A DNA stretch of 48,751 nucleotides from Seminavis robusta (GCA_903772945.1 CAICTM010000787.1:1-48751), one strand, 5' to 3'; shown: positions 30,841 through 41,210, counted from the stretch's first letter. Numbers and translations are program-made. Notes: generated by a model not told the origin, from the sequence alone.

Positions 30841-30921
30841 GTGAGTAAGTGGGCAACAACCACAATTTTCAGGGACTAACACAATACAATACACAACGCG
30901 CAAGCATCTGGTGGGGTGCAG
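30841..30921 (+). other. probable 3' UTR intron, copy A
   Basis: CAG|GTGAGT begins eight bases after the stop codon. A CTAAC branch-like word and a GGTGCAG|GG acceptor follow, giving 81 nt. Copy B has the same arrangement with GTAAGT. Confidence 0.5.
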
Positions 30922-31445
30922 GGCTATACAACAATTTTTGCGGAGATGAATACAGTTGGTTCAATTGAAGGGTCACATCGAAGGTAGCCAGGTTTGTGGT
31001 TCCTGTGCTAGGCAGCCTCTATTGCAGAGTGCTTGTCCGAACGTCCTCCACGCGACGAAAGTCCAAAGTTAATACCCGTGACACCCGACAACCAACCTCT
31101 ATCATTGTTAATGCTATGCTACAATCTTTTAAACATCAACATAGAACAATAACACATAGTAGAGAATCTTAACAACAACAAAAATCAGGTCTTCCTTCTA
31201 TAGTAGTTGTGGTCGTACTAGCTAGCTAGTAGTTCATAATCGTTGTAGTATCCATTGTAGGGCAAGCTCTGGCATGTAAGTGGTTGTCGTAACGATGCAG
31301 GAAGAGGTTACTATGAGCTGTGGGGAGTCGAGAGTCGAAAGGGGGAGGCACACAGCTTCTGGATTCTGTTCCCGCTGGATCCTTTCTGAGTTCATGGCAG
31401 CCGCTTGCTGGATCTAGTGGTGCCGCTTGCCCTACCGGTACCCAG

Positions 31446-32712
31446 TTAGTTGGGGTGGGCATCACAATGTCGCCAATCAGAGGATGTCAGTGACGTGATG
31501 TCATCGAACAGTGTAGCAGCAGGAGAATTGTGGATTGCGCTGTCGTCGAGCCAACAGGCCTCTTCCGACACCCCTCCCCACCTGTGACCATCTGCCACAC
31601 CAAAGACTGTGTCTTCCAATGGACGATGATGGCGGCAACATCCTTGTCGTTTGGTGATGTAGGAAGCATAGCTGCACTTCAACGGGGGATCTCTACCCCA
31701 CACGGCAATCCCATTTACGTATTGGCCCCAGCACCAGGCCATCGCAAGTTGGCTCCACCACACGTCATAGTTGGCGTGCATCCCACACAACAATCCAGCA
31801 AACCAATGATGGAATTCAAAATTGGTATGTAGCATTTGGGGTACCAAAAAGAGGATCATGGTAAGCATGACTTCGAAGGTTTTTCTCGTTAGATCTTCCT
31901 GGAGTTGAGCATGTCGAAGGTGCAGAATCACAACACCGGCGCAGACGGGGACGCAGAGTGCAACGACAAAGATCCACAGTTGCCAAGGCCAAGTACAATG
32001 CAACTCATAAAGAGTCACAGAATGCCGAAGCCAGGATACGTGGGGCAAGGTACTTGTGTAGAGAGAACTCAGGAGCATGACCGACATCCATGCCAAATGA
32101 TCCACGGCGCTCCTGTCGAAGAGTCTACCAACACTGAACATGGCAATACAATCGAGCAGAATAAGATTTCCCTCATATACCCATGTATCATAGAGTGTGA
32201 GTCCCTTGCGATGTTCCCAGTTCTATTTGAAGCAGAAGCAAAACGTATCAGATACTAGGTATGACACCGACACCGTATCGGTGCGGGAGAAGAATGCATT
32301 GCTTGTACCCACGTACCAAAGTGAAGACAAAGAAGTGTGTGGCTACGATTCCAAGTAGTGTAACTCCTAGAAATCTGAGAAACCTTAGCTGCATCTTGAG
32401 ATTGCTGGGGCCTTTGGGCATCAGGGGGGTCAGCAAGAACTTGCGGCCAATATGTACAAGACGCGTGGGAAGGGCTGGGTTGGTCGATTCTTCTGTCATT
32501 GTGGGAAAAGATCCATGTTCATTGTTTCCTTCCTCGCCACGATTTGACTGTGCGACCTCAGCAGATTCTTCGTCCAATGAAGTGATGGCACCAACTGGAT
32601 CAGCTCCACTGTTCACTGCAACTTCGACTTCGCCGCATTTGCCCGTGGGAGCCCTCTCTTGCTCATGGTCGTCCTCTTTGGAGGCCAGAAGCGGTTCCGC
32701 TAAGGCATCCAT
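31446..32712 (-). CDS. multi-pass membrane protein, one intron
   Basis: Exon 1 is 32712-32317 and exon 2 is 32222-31446, joined in phase 0 by a GTACGT...CAAATAG intron of 94 nt, giving 390 residues. The N-terminus is MDALAEPLLAS, an acidic dileucine-like sorting signal, followed by an acidic disordered stretch and a first membrane helix (FLGVTLLGIVATHFFVF). Exon 2 begins NWEHRKGLTLYDTWVYEGN, then has helices LDCIAMFSVG, WMSVMLLSSLYTS, WIFVVALCVPVCAGVVIL and EVMLTMILFLVPQML. A His-rich reentrant-like motif FEFHHWFAGLLCGMHANYD is followed by GQYVNGIAVWGRDP. The function is unknown. The HHWFAG and NGIAVWGRDP blocks look like the conserved core and could be metal- or substrate-contacting. Confidence 0.72.
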
Positions 32713-33688
32713 TCTGTCACATTCACGTAACCTTTTCTTTGATTCATTCTAATGAGAGGAAAACATTGCAAACAGTGATTCCTTTGACTGGAGTGCCTTC
32801 ACCGGTGATGTTGCGATGGTGGTTGGAGAATTGGATTCTTGTGCCGCCGTTGTGCCAATTTGCAGCCAAGCAATAAACCAGCTTTACCGTTGGTCACTTC
32901 CATGTCTCGTCATCTCATCCTCGTTGTTGCAGTGCTGAAAGATAAACTTGGTTGTGCTTGATTTATTTCTTATTGTTTTTGTCTTCTACCGGTACAAGCT
33001 AATCCAACCATTGATGCTAAAAAGACGAAAGAACGCTCCCATCAAGTCCAGCAGACATTCCTGCAACCTTCCCTTCGTTGATTTCAAATTGCAAGACACA
33101 GGACACATTTGCACTCTGACAACCTGTTGCATAGGACTACCACTATCTAATACTCGCCAGCTATCTAGCTAGATATAATAGACTTGGCAAACTGTTCATA
33201 TGCATACCTCTGTGACATGAGATGTCTACAGTGGGAGTGCTTACCATGCTACCGGTACCGGAAGCAGTAGCCTTTCAGAAATGGCTATTGAGCAAGATTA
33301 CGATTGTGATCGAAATGCAAATGGGTGTAAAGCATTGCTTGGCCTTCCTCGTCCTATTTTGAATTCAATAGTTGCTTTCAATTTCTCAAGGACGACTGCT
33401 AAGGGTAGCAGTGATTCCTTCGGGGAAATGTGCGTGTTAACATCTAACGTTAATATCTTTAGTGGTTCAGATAGCTCAGCCCGATGATGACCCAAAGAGA
33501 CTTTTGCTTCCGCGCTCGACGAAACGCTAAAAGTTCCATTCTCCAAGGTTGAAGAATGTTGAGGAGAAAGCACGTCAGTTGAACAGAAAGATACCCAAAC
33601 CAACCCTCGCACGCCTTGTCCATCTGCGCAGCGGCAAAGCCAAGATCCTCACACTTTTCGTCAACAGATTTGAACCAAGACAGTCACC
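32713..33688. other. intergenic, divergent promoter region
   Basis: Lies between the membrane protein (minus) and the thylakoid protein (plus). Short ORFs on both strands give no recognisable product. ACCGGTACCGG lies at 33250-33262 and CTAGCTAG at 33165-33172. Confidence 0.5.
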
Positions 33689-34303
33689 ATGATGCAACGA
33701 GTTTTCGCCTTCCTTATGCTTTTGGCTACCGCCAGTGCCTTCGCACCCCAGACTGGTATGTTCTTTCTATGCAAGACAATTCTCGCCGAGGGAACAGGAA
33801 CGAAGAGGATGTGGCATCCTGAGTGAGCTAGTGACGTCCTTGTATGTACAGCCCATCAACCCGTCTTTCAGAGTCGGGTTGGGCTGCTAAGCCTATCAAG
33901 GTCTAGCTCTCTAGCGCTCCGCTCCTTCTCCGGATTCTATCTCCATCTCCTGCTCGCTCGGCTTATCAATCAATGCTTATGACCCTTTTTCTCACATGAC
34001 TCGTCTCCCTCTTTCTTTCTCATTACAGCTATGGTCGCAAAGGCATCCACAACTGCCTTGAGCGCCGCCAGTAACGGAGGCTTCATGGCCGCTGTTGCCG
34101 GAGCTGTCCCTGCCATCATGACCTCCTCAGCGGCCCTTGCCACAGAGGGAACTGCCGAATGGTTCGGAGTTGACGACACCAAGCTGTTGGCTGTCCTTTT
34201 CGTTGTCCACTGGGCTATTCTTTCCCTTTGGTTGGCTGAATACGGAAACTTGACTGACACTGAGAACGATTTCTTCGGGGAAATTGACTACACCAAGAAA
34301 TAA
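33689..34303 (+). CDS. small thylakoid protein, photosystem subunit candidate (PsbW-like)
   Basis: Exon 1 is 33689-33755 and exon 2 is 34029-34303, joined in phase 1 across a GTATGT...ATTACAG intron of 273 nt, giving 113 residues. Residues 1-17 are a signal peptide ending TASAFAP, the classic diatom plastid ASAFAP motif. A transit stretch runs at 21-40. A second hydrophobic signal at 41-60 ends SSAALA, a thylakoid-processing AxA site. The mature part is about 53 residues: [11 protein letters not shown], one membrane helix ([18 protein letters not shown]) and an acidic tail [15 protein letters not shown]--x-x-G before a single helix and an acidic stroma/lumen tail recalls PsbW, but other small PSI or PSII subunits are possible. 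Plastid and thylakoid targeting is strongly supported; the subunit identity is not. Confidence 0.82.
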
Positions 34304-36174
34304 ACATCTTGGCTGCACTGCTACAGTTAATACAGCCTCCACACTGAATAGACCTTTCCTGACCGTCTGGCGACGTCCTTGGAGTGTGAGAAGTGTTTTG
34401 TTAATAGTTTTGGATAACCAATAACGCATCCTTTCGCCTCCAATTTGCACACTGTGGGAATCTAGCTACACATTAGTTGCTAGCTTGAAAGCATGGGTGC
34501 CTTTTGGCTTATCTTTGATTTGCAAAGAGTTCGTGGCTTCAGCCAAGCAAAGCTTCAGTTACCTCCGAGAACACCTTGCTGCCGCTTCTCCCATCAGAGG
34601 ACCAAGCCGAAGAAGATACAACCTTCTCTGGGAGGTTGTCAACAGCTTCCTTCTCACGTCGCTTCGGATGACGGCTGTTGCAGTCTTCAAACCGTCCGTC
34701 CATCCTTGACGAGCTACGTGGGCTTTCGGGTGGGTGGAGGAAGAGCACTGACGTCATTGTTGAAGAACGAGATCCCCGACGGGACTGGCTCAAAATCGTT
34801 TTCTTTGTTAGAGAGTTAGGGTTTACACCGAAGCTATTGACGCTTTCGGCTAGAGAGACTCTGAATCCGGAGTATGATGCAGCTACGACAATGGAAGAGT
34901 CGACGAGGGTTGATAATTCCAAGGGTATGCATGATTTCTGCCCTGAGGATGTTGGCTGCGTCTGCTTCCGACAAGGATGATATCACACTCAGTGTCACAC
35001 TCAGATCTCATCCAAAAAGCCTTGCCATGATCATTTCCGGATACCCCCCAAGGGAATTGCAATAAATTCTTGTATCAGATTGCCAAGGCAACGGCAGATT
35101 CAGAGGTGTCTTTGCAACTGCATCAATAACTGATATTCCAAGCAGATTTCAAGCAAGGCCAACCGAGAATATCACTCGAGTGCTTTGCGTGCATGGCTGC
35201 GGGCGAACATGGTCCCCGGCCCATCAGGCACCATCTCTGTACATGGCGGCCGCCTATGCTGAAGCAGCACTCTGGCGATCCAAAGTTTTGTTTCAATCAT
35301 GCCGCAGCGGATGAGTCAGATCTAGGCCGCTTGCTTCAATGGAACTGTTTCCAGTGCCATGAGGTACGTACCGTACATACCGTCGTGCACTGGATCAAGC
35401 CAGTCTTCTAGCAGACGGATGTCAAGCGCCGAGTGTGGAATTTGGCCACACGAGTCAAGAACATCCCACGGCATCTACCACTGTATCTAGCTAGCAAGCA
35501 CATCTCGTCTGAATCCGTTATTAGATGTTCAATTTTTTTTTAGCTAGCAATATCTTTCCATTTCTCTCTGGTATTCTCTATGATACTGTACACTGCATCC
35601 TTGCATCAAACGAGGAACTACAGCCACCATGCTGTTTCCCTGGCCCATGAGACACTAACAGTGGAACTTTGGCTCTTGCAAGATGGCACACCGTGGAATA
35701 TTCATTCAAAAAGAAGTGCTGCTCGTCCAATCGGAGTCGAGGGAGTCTTATCGGTTCAATCGCACTTTTACTTGCAGTCAATCACATACATGTACAAGCC
35801 AACTTTAGAAGACCACGTGTACCACAGTACATTGGCTACGTTGCGCATTTGGCGCGGACCAGCATACTGGGCTCCTGTGCTTTGTTTTTTTATTTTTCGG
35901 TGGCTTCCAAAGCTGCAATCTCAAATAAGCAACAAAACTGAACAACAAGCGGGAAAGGTACCGGTGTTGACTCCACACCATTCCCAAAGATAGATAGATA
36001 CGATAGACTAGCCAGCAAGCATTGGATTGCAGCATTGAACAATCGTCGTTGCGTTTGACGGAAGGCCACCAGCAGAAGGAAGAGCACAGTCTTAAATTTC
36101 CATTACTTCTAGAAAAACTACGACCAACTACAAAAATCCCATTTTAATTATTGAACGAGAGAGAAAGAGAGACA
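34304..36174. other. long intergenic region with a tiny LINE tail
   Basis: 1.9 kb with overlapping short ORFs on both strands (34485-34980, 35580-35993) but no recognisable product. It holds the 43-bp LINE tail at 35498-35540. The last 80 bases are A-rich 5' UTR-like sequence before the next gene. Confidence 0.5.
35488..35550 (+). mobile_element. 43-bp LINE 3' tail with 10-bp target duplication
   Basis: TAGCTAGCAA at 35488-35497 is repeated at 35541-35550. The 43 bases between them match 25795-25837 of the larger LINE-like insert with two mismatches and the same T8 end. This is an extreme 5' truncation of the same element family, landed in a CTAGCTAG word. Confidence 0.75.
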
Positions 36175-38049
36175 ATGAGCGTTGAAGAAGAGAAGAAGGC
36201 AGAGTCTCCCATGGAAGAAAATCCCGGTTGCGGCCCATGTACCAAAACTCTGCCGGAAGACCCCTCCAGCAGTGACAGCAGTGAGACTGCTCGCCGGAAG
36301 AAGGAGGACGATCTGACGGTGTCTACTACCTCCAATTCTTCCACGGAGGACCTACCAGCGGATGTGCTTATAAGTGAGGATCCTACCACTGAAGCTGCAG
36401 ATCCAGCATCACCGAAAGAAGGGACCGTGGGCCTGAAGCACGAATTCCAACCGGGAGATCACGTGATTCGATGGGAAATGCTGCCCATTGTGTGGCCCAT
36501 TCAAATACACGGCATTGTCCTAGAGACTACTGGAACGGACTCTATCACTATATGTGATTTTGGTCTGACGGCCGAGCCGAAAGATGACCTCAAGGAAAAC
36601 AGCGAGGAGACCAATAACAACAACAGCAACGCTAGCGACAACAATAACAAGACAGAGGAGGAAACGGCCAAGGAACAGGGCACTACCTCCAAACGGCTCT
36701 CCTCCGCGGCATGGGAACTCGTCAAGCCCGACATGACCAATAAACAAAGAATCACTCTTCACACAATTACCACACAAGAACAGCTGAAGCCGTGGAAAAA
36801 GGTTCAGTATGGCAGAGGGCTCTTTGGAAGTAATAAGGGATCACAAGATCCCACCTCAGAGTCAATCCAGTCTGAAGATCAACAGCAGCAACAACCGCCC
36901 GGAAACCTAGACCATCAGCAGCAACAGCAACAACCAGTAGAGGAGAAGAGACCCAGTGGAGGAATCATGCAATGGTGGCAAAACAGACAGAAAAAACAAC
37001 AAAATACAGAGAACATCAATACCAACGGCGAAACCGATGCTGCTGCTACATTTGCTGCCACTGGAAGTGCATCCATGTCCAATCTGGTCGAAGCAACCAA
37101 AATGGAACCATGGAACGACATGCCGTCACTCAAAACGTCCGAAAGTGATCCCACCTTGGCGAATTCTGCTACAGACTCGGAAGTTGACGATGATACTACC
37201 GCCAATAACAATAAATGGGAAGAACCACCCAAACGACGACGAAGTCTCTTTTGGACAACACAACGAAACGACACCAACAGCAACAACAAGTCACCCAACA
37301 ACAAGGACGCCACAAACAACAACAACACACTACTACCCAAATCCGATCCACCCAAACTGGTACTCGCACGCACCAAATTTCTATTGGAACAGGGAGAAAC
37401 CGTCTTGCCGCCGTACCATCCATTCAAGGCCAATTCCGAATGCATTGCCGTTTTTTGCAAAACGGGACGATGGAGTACATTGCAGGCATCGGTATTTTTG
37501 CATTCCACCGCGATTTGCAACGTCAAGAGTTCCGTCGCCGTGACATTGGGGGTGGCGGCATCCATGCCCTATTTGGCACCGGCCATTGCCGGAATGGGAC
37601 TGCTCTCGGTGGGTGCCCCCTACGTGATTTTGAATCAAAGCAAGGAATACTGGCAGCAAGAAACGATTCGTCTCAATGAATTGGTGTGGGCGCAAGCCGA
37701 TCCAGAAGTTTTTGTCGACTGTATTCTGCAGTGGGCCAAATTGGACGAGGCGAAACAGCGACAACAAACGAATAGCAAAACGAAAGGGGGGAATGATACA
37801 CCTGTTACAGAAGAACGGGAACCGCCACCTCAAAAAACTGATGAACTCAAGCGCGACGAAAGCTTCGAAGTCGACGTCGATGATATTCCACAACACGAGC
37901 AACAACAAGACGACGATGGCAGCCCCGAAGTAGATGTTGATGATATCCTACATGATGTGCAGCACGACAATGGAACTTCCACCGACGAGTCCAAGAAAAC
38001 ATCAGTCTCCAAGAGCCCAACAAAGAAATACCGATTCGTTTCGGTGTGA
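36175..38049 (+). CDS. LRAT-like domain protein with large low-complexity insert
   Basis: 624 residues from ATG 36175; the frame upstream is open only from a TTG. Residues 1-90 are acidic and disordered. FQPGDHVIRWE (about 92-101) and WPIQIHGIVLE...ITICDFGLT (about 107-132) resemble the GDHI...H start of LRAT/NlpC-P60-type folds. About 280 residues of Asn/Gln/Thr-rich sequence follow. The second half of the fold then resumes with LPPYHPFKANSECIAVFCK (N420, C423), the place of the NCEHFV box of LRAT enzymes, and a hydrophobic alanine/glycine-rich helix (TLGVAASMPYLAPAIAGMGL). LRAT relatives transfer or remove acyl chains. With NSEC instead of NCE-H the catalytic Cys is displaced, so activity is doubtful. 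The tail has two copies of SFEVDVDDI/SPEVDVDDI. Confidence 0.65.
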   Translation: MSVEEEKKAESPMEENPGCGPCTKTLPEDPSSSDSSETARRKKEDDLTVSTTSNSSTEDLPADVLISEDPTTEAADPASPKEGTVGLKHEFQPGDHVIRWEMLPIVWPIQIHGIVLETTGTDSITICDFGLTAEPKDDLKENSEETNNNNSNASDNNNKTEEETAKEQGTTSKRLSSAAWELVKPDMTNKQRITLHTITTQEQLKPWKKVQYGRGLFGSNKGSQDPTSESIQSEDQQQQQPPGNLDHQQQQQQPVEEKRPSGGIMQWWQNRQKKQQNTENINTNGETDAAATFAATGSASMSNLVEATKMEPWNDMPSLKTSESDPTLANSATDSEVDDDTTANNNKWEEPPKRRRSLFWTTQRNDTNSNNKSPNNKDATNNNNTLLPKSDPPKLVLARTKFLLEQGETVLPPYHPFKANSECIAVFCKTGRWSTLQASVFLHSTAICNVKSSVAVTLGVAASMPYLAPAIAGMGLLSVGAPYVILNQSKEYWQQETIRLNELVWAQADPEVFVDCILQWAKLDEAKQRQQTNSKTKGGNDTPVTEEREPPPQKTDELKRDESFEVDVDDIPQHEQQQDDDGSPEVDVDDILHDVQHDNGTSTDESKKTSVSKSPTKKYRFVSV

Positions 38050-38315
38050 GCAAGTACATTGCAGGTCTACGCGAAGGCAACGAGCCAATACCGGTGGTAC
38101 AATCAACAACATAGATTGGCTATCGAAATCAATTCCTTTGGTCAGATTAGTCGGCAACAAAAGCCACGGGCGTCGGGGGCAACCCATGAGTCGAGTCAAC
38201 GTGAGTGACAGCAAGGGAGTCATTTGGAGTGGCACTACATGGGATAGTTGGGGCAGGTGGAATAAAAAATACTAGATGTACTTGTAGTCTGGTTTACTAG
38301 GTAGCTGAAAGTCTT

Positions 38316-39185
38316 TTACAAAATGTTCAAGGCCCCGCCAATGCTAAAGATCCCAACACTGCAAGCAACAATCCCTTTGTACCGTCTCTTCATCGCCACA
38401 CTTTCAATTGCAGCACAGCGCGCATGAAAGGATGCAGACATGTCTTGTTGAAAGAAATCATCCATGCAAGAGCCACTTTCGCCAATCTCGACCGCCCGCT
38501 GGTCGGCCAGTCCGAGCTGACGTGCATACTCCACCGCAGAACGAGAGAAATCTCGGGAAAGATCGGCAATTGCCATAACGATTTCGTCGGTTGCTGTCTT
38601 CTCCTCGCCATTGAAGCGCATCGTGCTCTCACACTCGAGTACGCCTTCAATGAGCCGTCTGCGTTCTTCCACACGAGTCCTCTTGAGATCTTCGCAGAGA
38701 TACATCTCGGCGCCGCGCATGTTGTCCTCGCCCTCCTGTAGGGCAAACGTAGTAAGTTGGGAGGGATTGGGCTTGTGGAAGGAATCCTTCACAAGTTCTC
38801 CAAACCCCTTTTCTCTCCACGCTTTGGCTTGAGGCTTGCGAGCTCTCTTGTTCCGAGGTGCTAGCTTGTTGCTGAACCAGATATCAGAATCTGCATGGTG
38901 TCTATAGAAGAAATTTTTCTTTGGCTTTGCCACGAACCTCACGTTCTTTGTTGTAGGCACATTTTCAGACTCGGACAAGATAACGGTACCCTCTTCGGGT
39001 GTCTCGTTCTCATCCGACTTGCGGGTAATTGGAAGAAAGGACATGCTAAACGTAGACCGTTCTTCGCTTGACTCGCTCTCATCCAATTTATCGGCGGTTG
39101 GAGCAATGCTACTGTCCTCCACCATGTACGCCCCGAGAGTGACCTTGGTGATTCCTTCAGGCATCGACAGAGTAATTGAAGTCAT
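38316..39185 (-). CDS. protein of unknown function, diatom-type family
   Basis: 289 residues, start ATG at 39185. An acidic Ser/Glu-rich N-terminal third leads to a basic segment KNVRFVAKPKKNFFYRHH and DIWFS. A helical region follows (MRGAEMYLCEDLKRTRVEERRRLIEGVLECESTM, split here by conserved GAE, RLIEGVL). Then come EEKTATDEIVMAIADLSRDFSR and the C-terminal MKRRYKGIVACSVGIFSIGG, a weak hydrophobic tail. The RG(A/M)E...R..VL.E...Q..G...IA..Y...S pattern is one I recall from many stramenopile hypothetical proteins without assigned function. No catalytic motif is visible. A single-exon gene facing the LRAT-like gene tail to tail. Confidence 0.68.
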   Translation of the reverse strand: MTSITLSMPEGITKVTLGAYMVEDSSIAPTADKLDESESSEERSTFSMSFLPITRKSDENETPEEGTVILSESENVPTTKNVRFVAKPKKNFFYRHHADSDIWFSNKLAPRNKRARKPQAKAWREKGFGELVKDSFHKPNPSQLTTFALQEGEDNMRGAEMYLCEDLKRTRVEERRRLIEGVLECESTMRFNGEEKTATDEIVMAIADLSRDFSRSAVEYARQLGLADQRAVEIGESGSCMDDFFQQDMSASFHARCAAIESVAMKRRYKGIVACSVGIFSIGGALNIL

Positions 39186-39851
39186 TTCGATGTGGCTTGC
39201 TGGTTGGTTGGTTTATTGCTTTCTTGCGGATTGCAATTTGTGAGGCCTGCACCGGTTCGAGCCCCAGTAAAGTGGCTACGACTGTAGAAGCACTCGCAAA
39301 AGGAGCAGTCACAGCTAGCCAGGTCCAAAAGATGATACCAAGAGCAAGCAACTGCTTGCGTGCAAAACGGTGTCAAGACAACTCGACGCATATTGACGAC
39401 ATCCAATGCCCTTCACTCAAACCATTGTGTACTTATGAAGCCAAAGGTTACTGGGATTCCAGCTGCTACAGTAACATGACGCATTTTCCCTGGTGATCAT
39501 GACAGGGTGAGCGAAGATGCCGCAAAAAGATGCTGGAGCCTGAGTCGTGGATATTTTGCTGGATTTGCCACCATGACGCATTTTCAAGGTCTCCGCTGTA
39601 CAAAGCAAAGGAACGGACGAGAAGGCGTTTCCAGAACATCAAGCCAGGGCGCAGGCGGCGGCACCACGGACCGCCAGCAGAACGGCCCCTGAGCGGTACC
39701 GGTAGCCCATAGATAGAAGCGGAGGGCATGTGTCCGGTTTTCCGGGGCGATGCGAGAGCGAGGAAACCTTCGCGAAAGAGGCTCCTGCCACCAAAGGCGA
39801 TGTTGAAAGGAATCTACCACTAGTATCTAGAGCTGCATCGAGCAGTTGGAA
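39186..39851. other. intergenic, no supported gene
   Basis: Only short overlapping ORFs. GCGGTACCGGTAG lies near 39695. A GGTTCGAGCCCC word near 39255 was examined as a tRNA T-arm and not supported. Confidence 0.5.
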
Positions 39852-41210
39852 TTACCTATCAGTATCGTAGAAAGTGCCTGTTGGCCGGTACCCGTCAACT
39901 CCAAGCTTTGGCTTCAGTTTTCCTCCGTTCGTTTTCCTTTCTTGCTTGTCCTGGGAAATGAGTTCCCTCAAGATCTTTTTGTGGCGATACATCTCCCTTC
40001 GTTCCGCCGTGAGGCTGGCAATCTTTATCCTCTTCTCGTCTTCTGCACTTGTCGGTAACATGGCCTTGGCGGGGGTGAGAACCTCTGGGCCGACAAGAGT
40101 GTGCTCCAGTTCTTCCTGCTGCCGGTAAGCCGATTTGCACTTTCGCCAGCTTTGCTTGTGCTTCTTGCTGTGCATATGGTTCTTCAGCTGGGCCTCTGTC
40201 TTGAAACACTTTCGACAACACCAGCAATTGTATCTTCCCTTTTCTTTGTCGCTTCCGGTGAGGTTCTCTTCCTTCTCTAGGCCATACTTGGAGAGCCTCT
40301 TTTCTCGAAGCTCCTCGCTTGGGAGTTCTCTCTCCTCTTTAGGTAACTTCTTTTCCTCTTGTTTCTTCTTGAACTCTCTGATCTTCTCGTCGATTGTCTT
40401 GCATGACCCACCAAAGGCACAGACCATGTTGTTGAAATTCACCTCGTTCCAGCCGTTCTCTTCTATGTTGTGGAGGAAGCATTCCAGGGTGAAGCGCGTC
40501 GTGCTGGCATCAACACCAATGTTGTATTCACCAACAAAGCTTTCGCCAAAGTTCCACTGAAGAACTTCCTGTAGGAGCTCTGCGTCTCCTCCGTGCTTTT
40601 CCTTGCCAATGTAGCTGAGCAGCCGGACCATCCCTCCGCCTTTGCCAGATGCAATGATGGCAATGTCATGGTCTCCACTTTTGACATACGCCTTTCCTTC
40701 ACTGTTGACTTCCCCAAGGTCTGTCTCGTGCTTCTTGCTCATGTACTTCAAGTAGACATTGATGCGGGCTTTGGTTCTCTCTACACCGAGCTTTTGGGCG
40801 AGTGTACTCTCCTTGTCGTTGGAATCACCTCGTTTTCTGAGCAGGAAGGACGAGAGATCCTTGGAATGATCATACCCTCGACGGGCTTCGATGCGCCCGA
40901 GTTCGCGGAAGTCTGGCCCGCACCGAAAGAGCGCATAGGTTGTATCGTTGGGTCCGAAGGATAGCTCACTTTTATCACCATCATCTAAGGCTCTGGGAGA
41001 GAGCAAGAACTGCATGTCGAGATTTTGCCGTCGGTCTCCTAGGTCATCCATCACTTTGTGGAAACTTCTGGGGGCAGTTTTCGTGGGGTGGTTGTCAAAG
41101 CAGACGATAGCAAAGCCCGGGATGGGGTTGTACAGGAACAACGTAAGGGAATCTCTCGTTCTCGCCCTCTCGAGAAGTGGCTTGTTTGGGTCTGTCGTCG
41201 TCGTCGTCAT
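39852..41210 (-). CDS. C2H2 zinc-finger protein
   Basis: 452 residues from the first ATG (MTTTTTDPNKPLLE); the frame extends six codons upstream only to a TTG. The N-terminal 200 residues form an unrecognised globular region (LTLFLYNPIPGFAIVCFDNH; DIAIIASGKGGGMVRLLSYI; FVGEYNIGVDAS). After a charged coiled-coil-like stretch (EEKKLPKEERELPSEELREK) comes one zinc finger of the dsRNA/U1-like (jaz) type, CWCCRKCFKTEAQLKNH followed by MHSKKH, spaced C-x2-C-x12-H-x5-H. The basic C-terminal helix ends in a Lys-rich tail. Single jaz-type fingers often bind dsRNA or act in ribosome biogenesis. Role unassigned. Confidence 0.78.
   Translation of the reverse strand: MTTTTTDPNKPLLERARTRDSLTLFLYNPIPGFAIVCFDNHPTKTAPRSFHKVMDDLGDRRQNLDMQFLLSPRALDDGDKSELSFGPNDTTYALFRCGPDFRELGRIEARRGYDHSKDLSSFLLRKRGDSNDKESTLAQKLGVERTKARINVYLKYMSKKHETDLGEVNSEGKAYVKSGDHDIAIIASGKGGGMVRLLSYIGKEKHGGDAELLQEVLQWNFGESFVGEYNIGVDASTTRFTLECFLHNIEENGWNEVNFNNMVCAFGGSCKTIDEKIREFKKKQEEKKLPKEERELPSEELREKRLSKYGLEKEENLTGSDKEKGRYNCWCCRKCFKTEAQLKNHMHSKKHKQSWRKCKSAYRQQEELEHTLVGPEVLTPAKAMLPTSAEDEKRIKIASLTAERREMYRHKKILRELISQDKQERKTNGGKLKPKLGVDGYRPTGTFYDTDR

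Larger units (their letters stand above)
28774..31219 (+). repeat. segmental duplication, copy A (about 2.45 kb)
   Basis: The same order of promoter-side sequence, gene and 3' flank recurs at 41904-44353 in the same orientation. The first shared words are CATCAGTGGCTCAGTCTCGT. The upstream part holds a 25-bp unit repeated twice (28813-28837, 28838-28862) in both copies. Confidence 0.9.

Noticed and set aside
34485..35993. Several 70-137 residue ORFs on both strands
   Set aside because: No recognisable product, overlapping frames on both strands, no convincing splice partners.
39245..39280. Possible tRNA T-arm (GGTTCGAGCCCC)
   Set aside because: Stem bases do not pair in the required 5-bp form and no D-arm, anticodon arm or acceptor stem is present around it.
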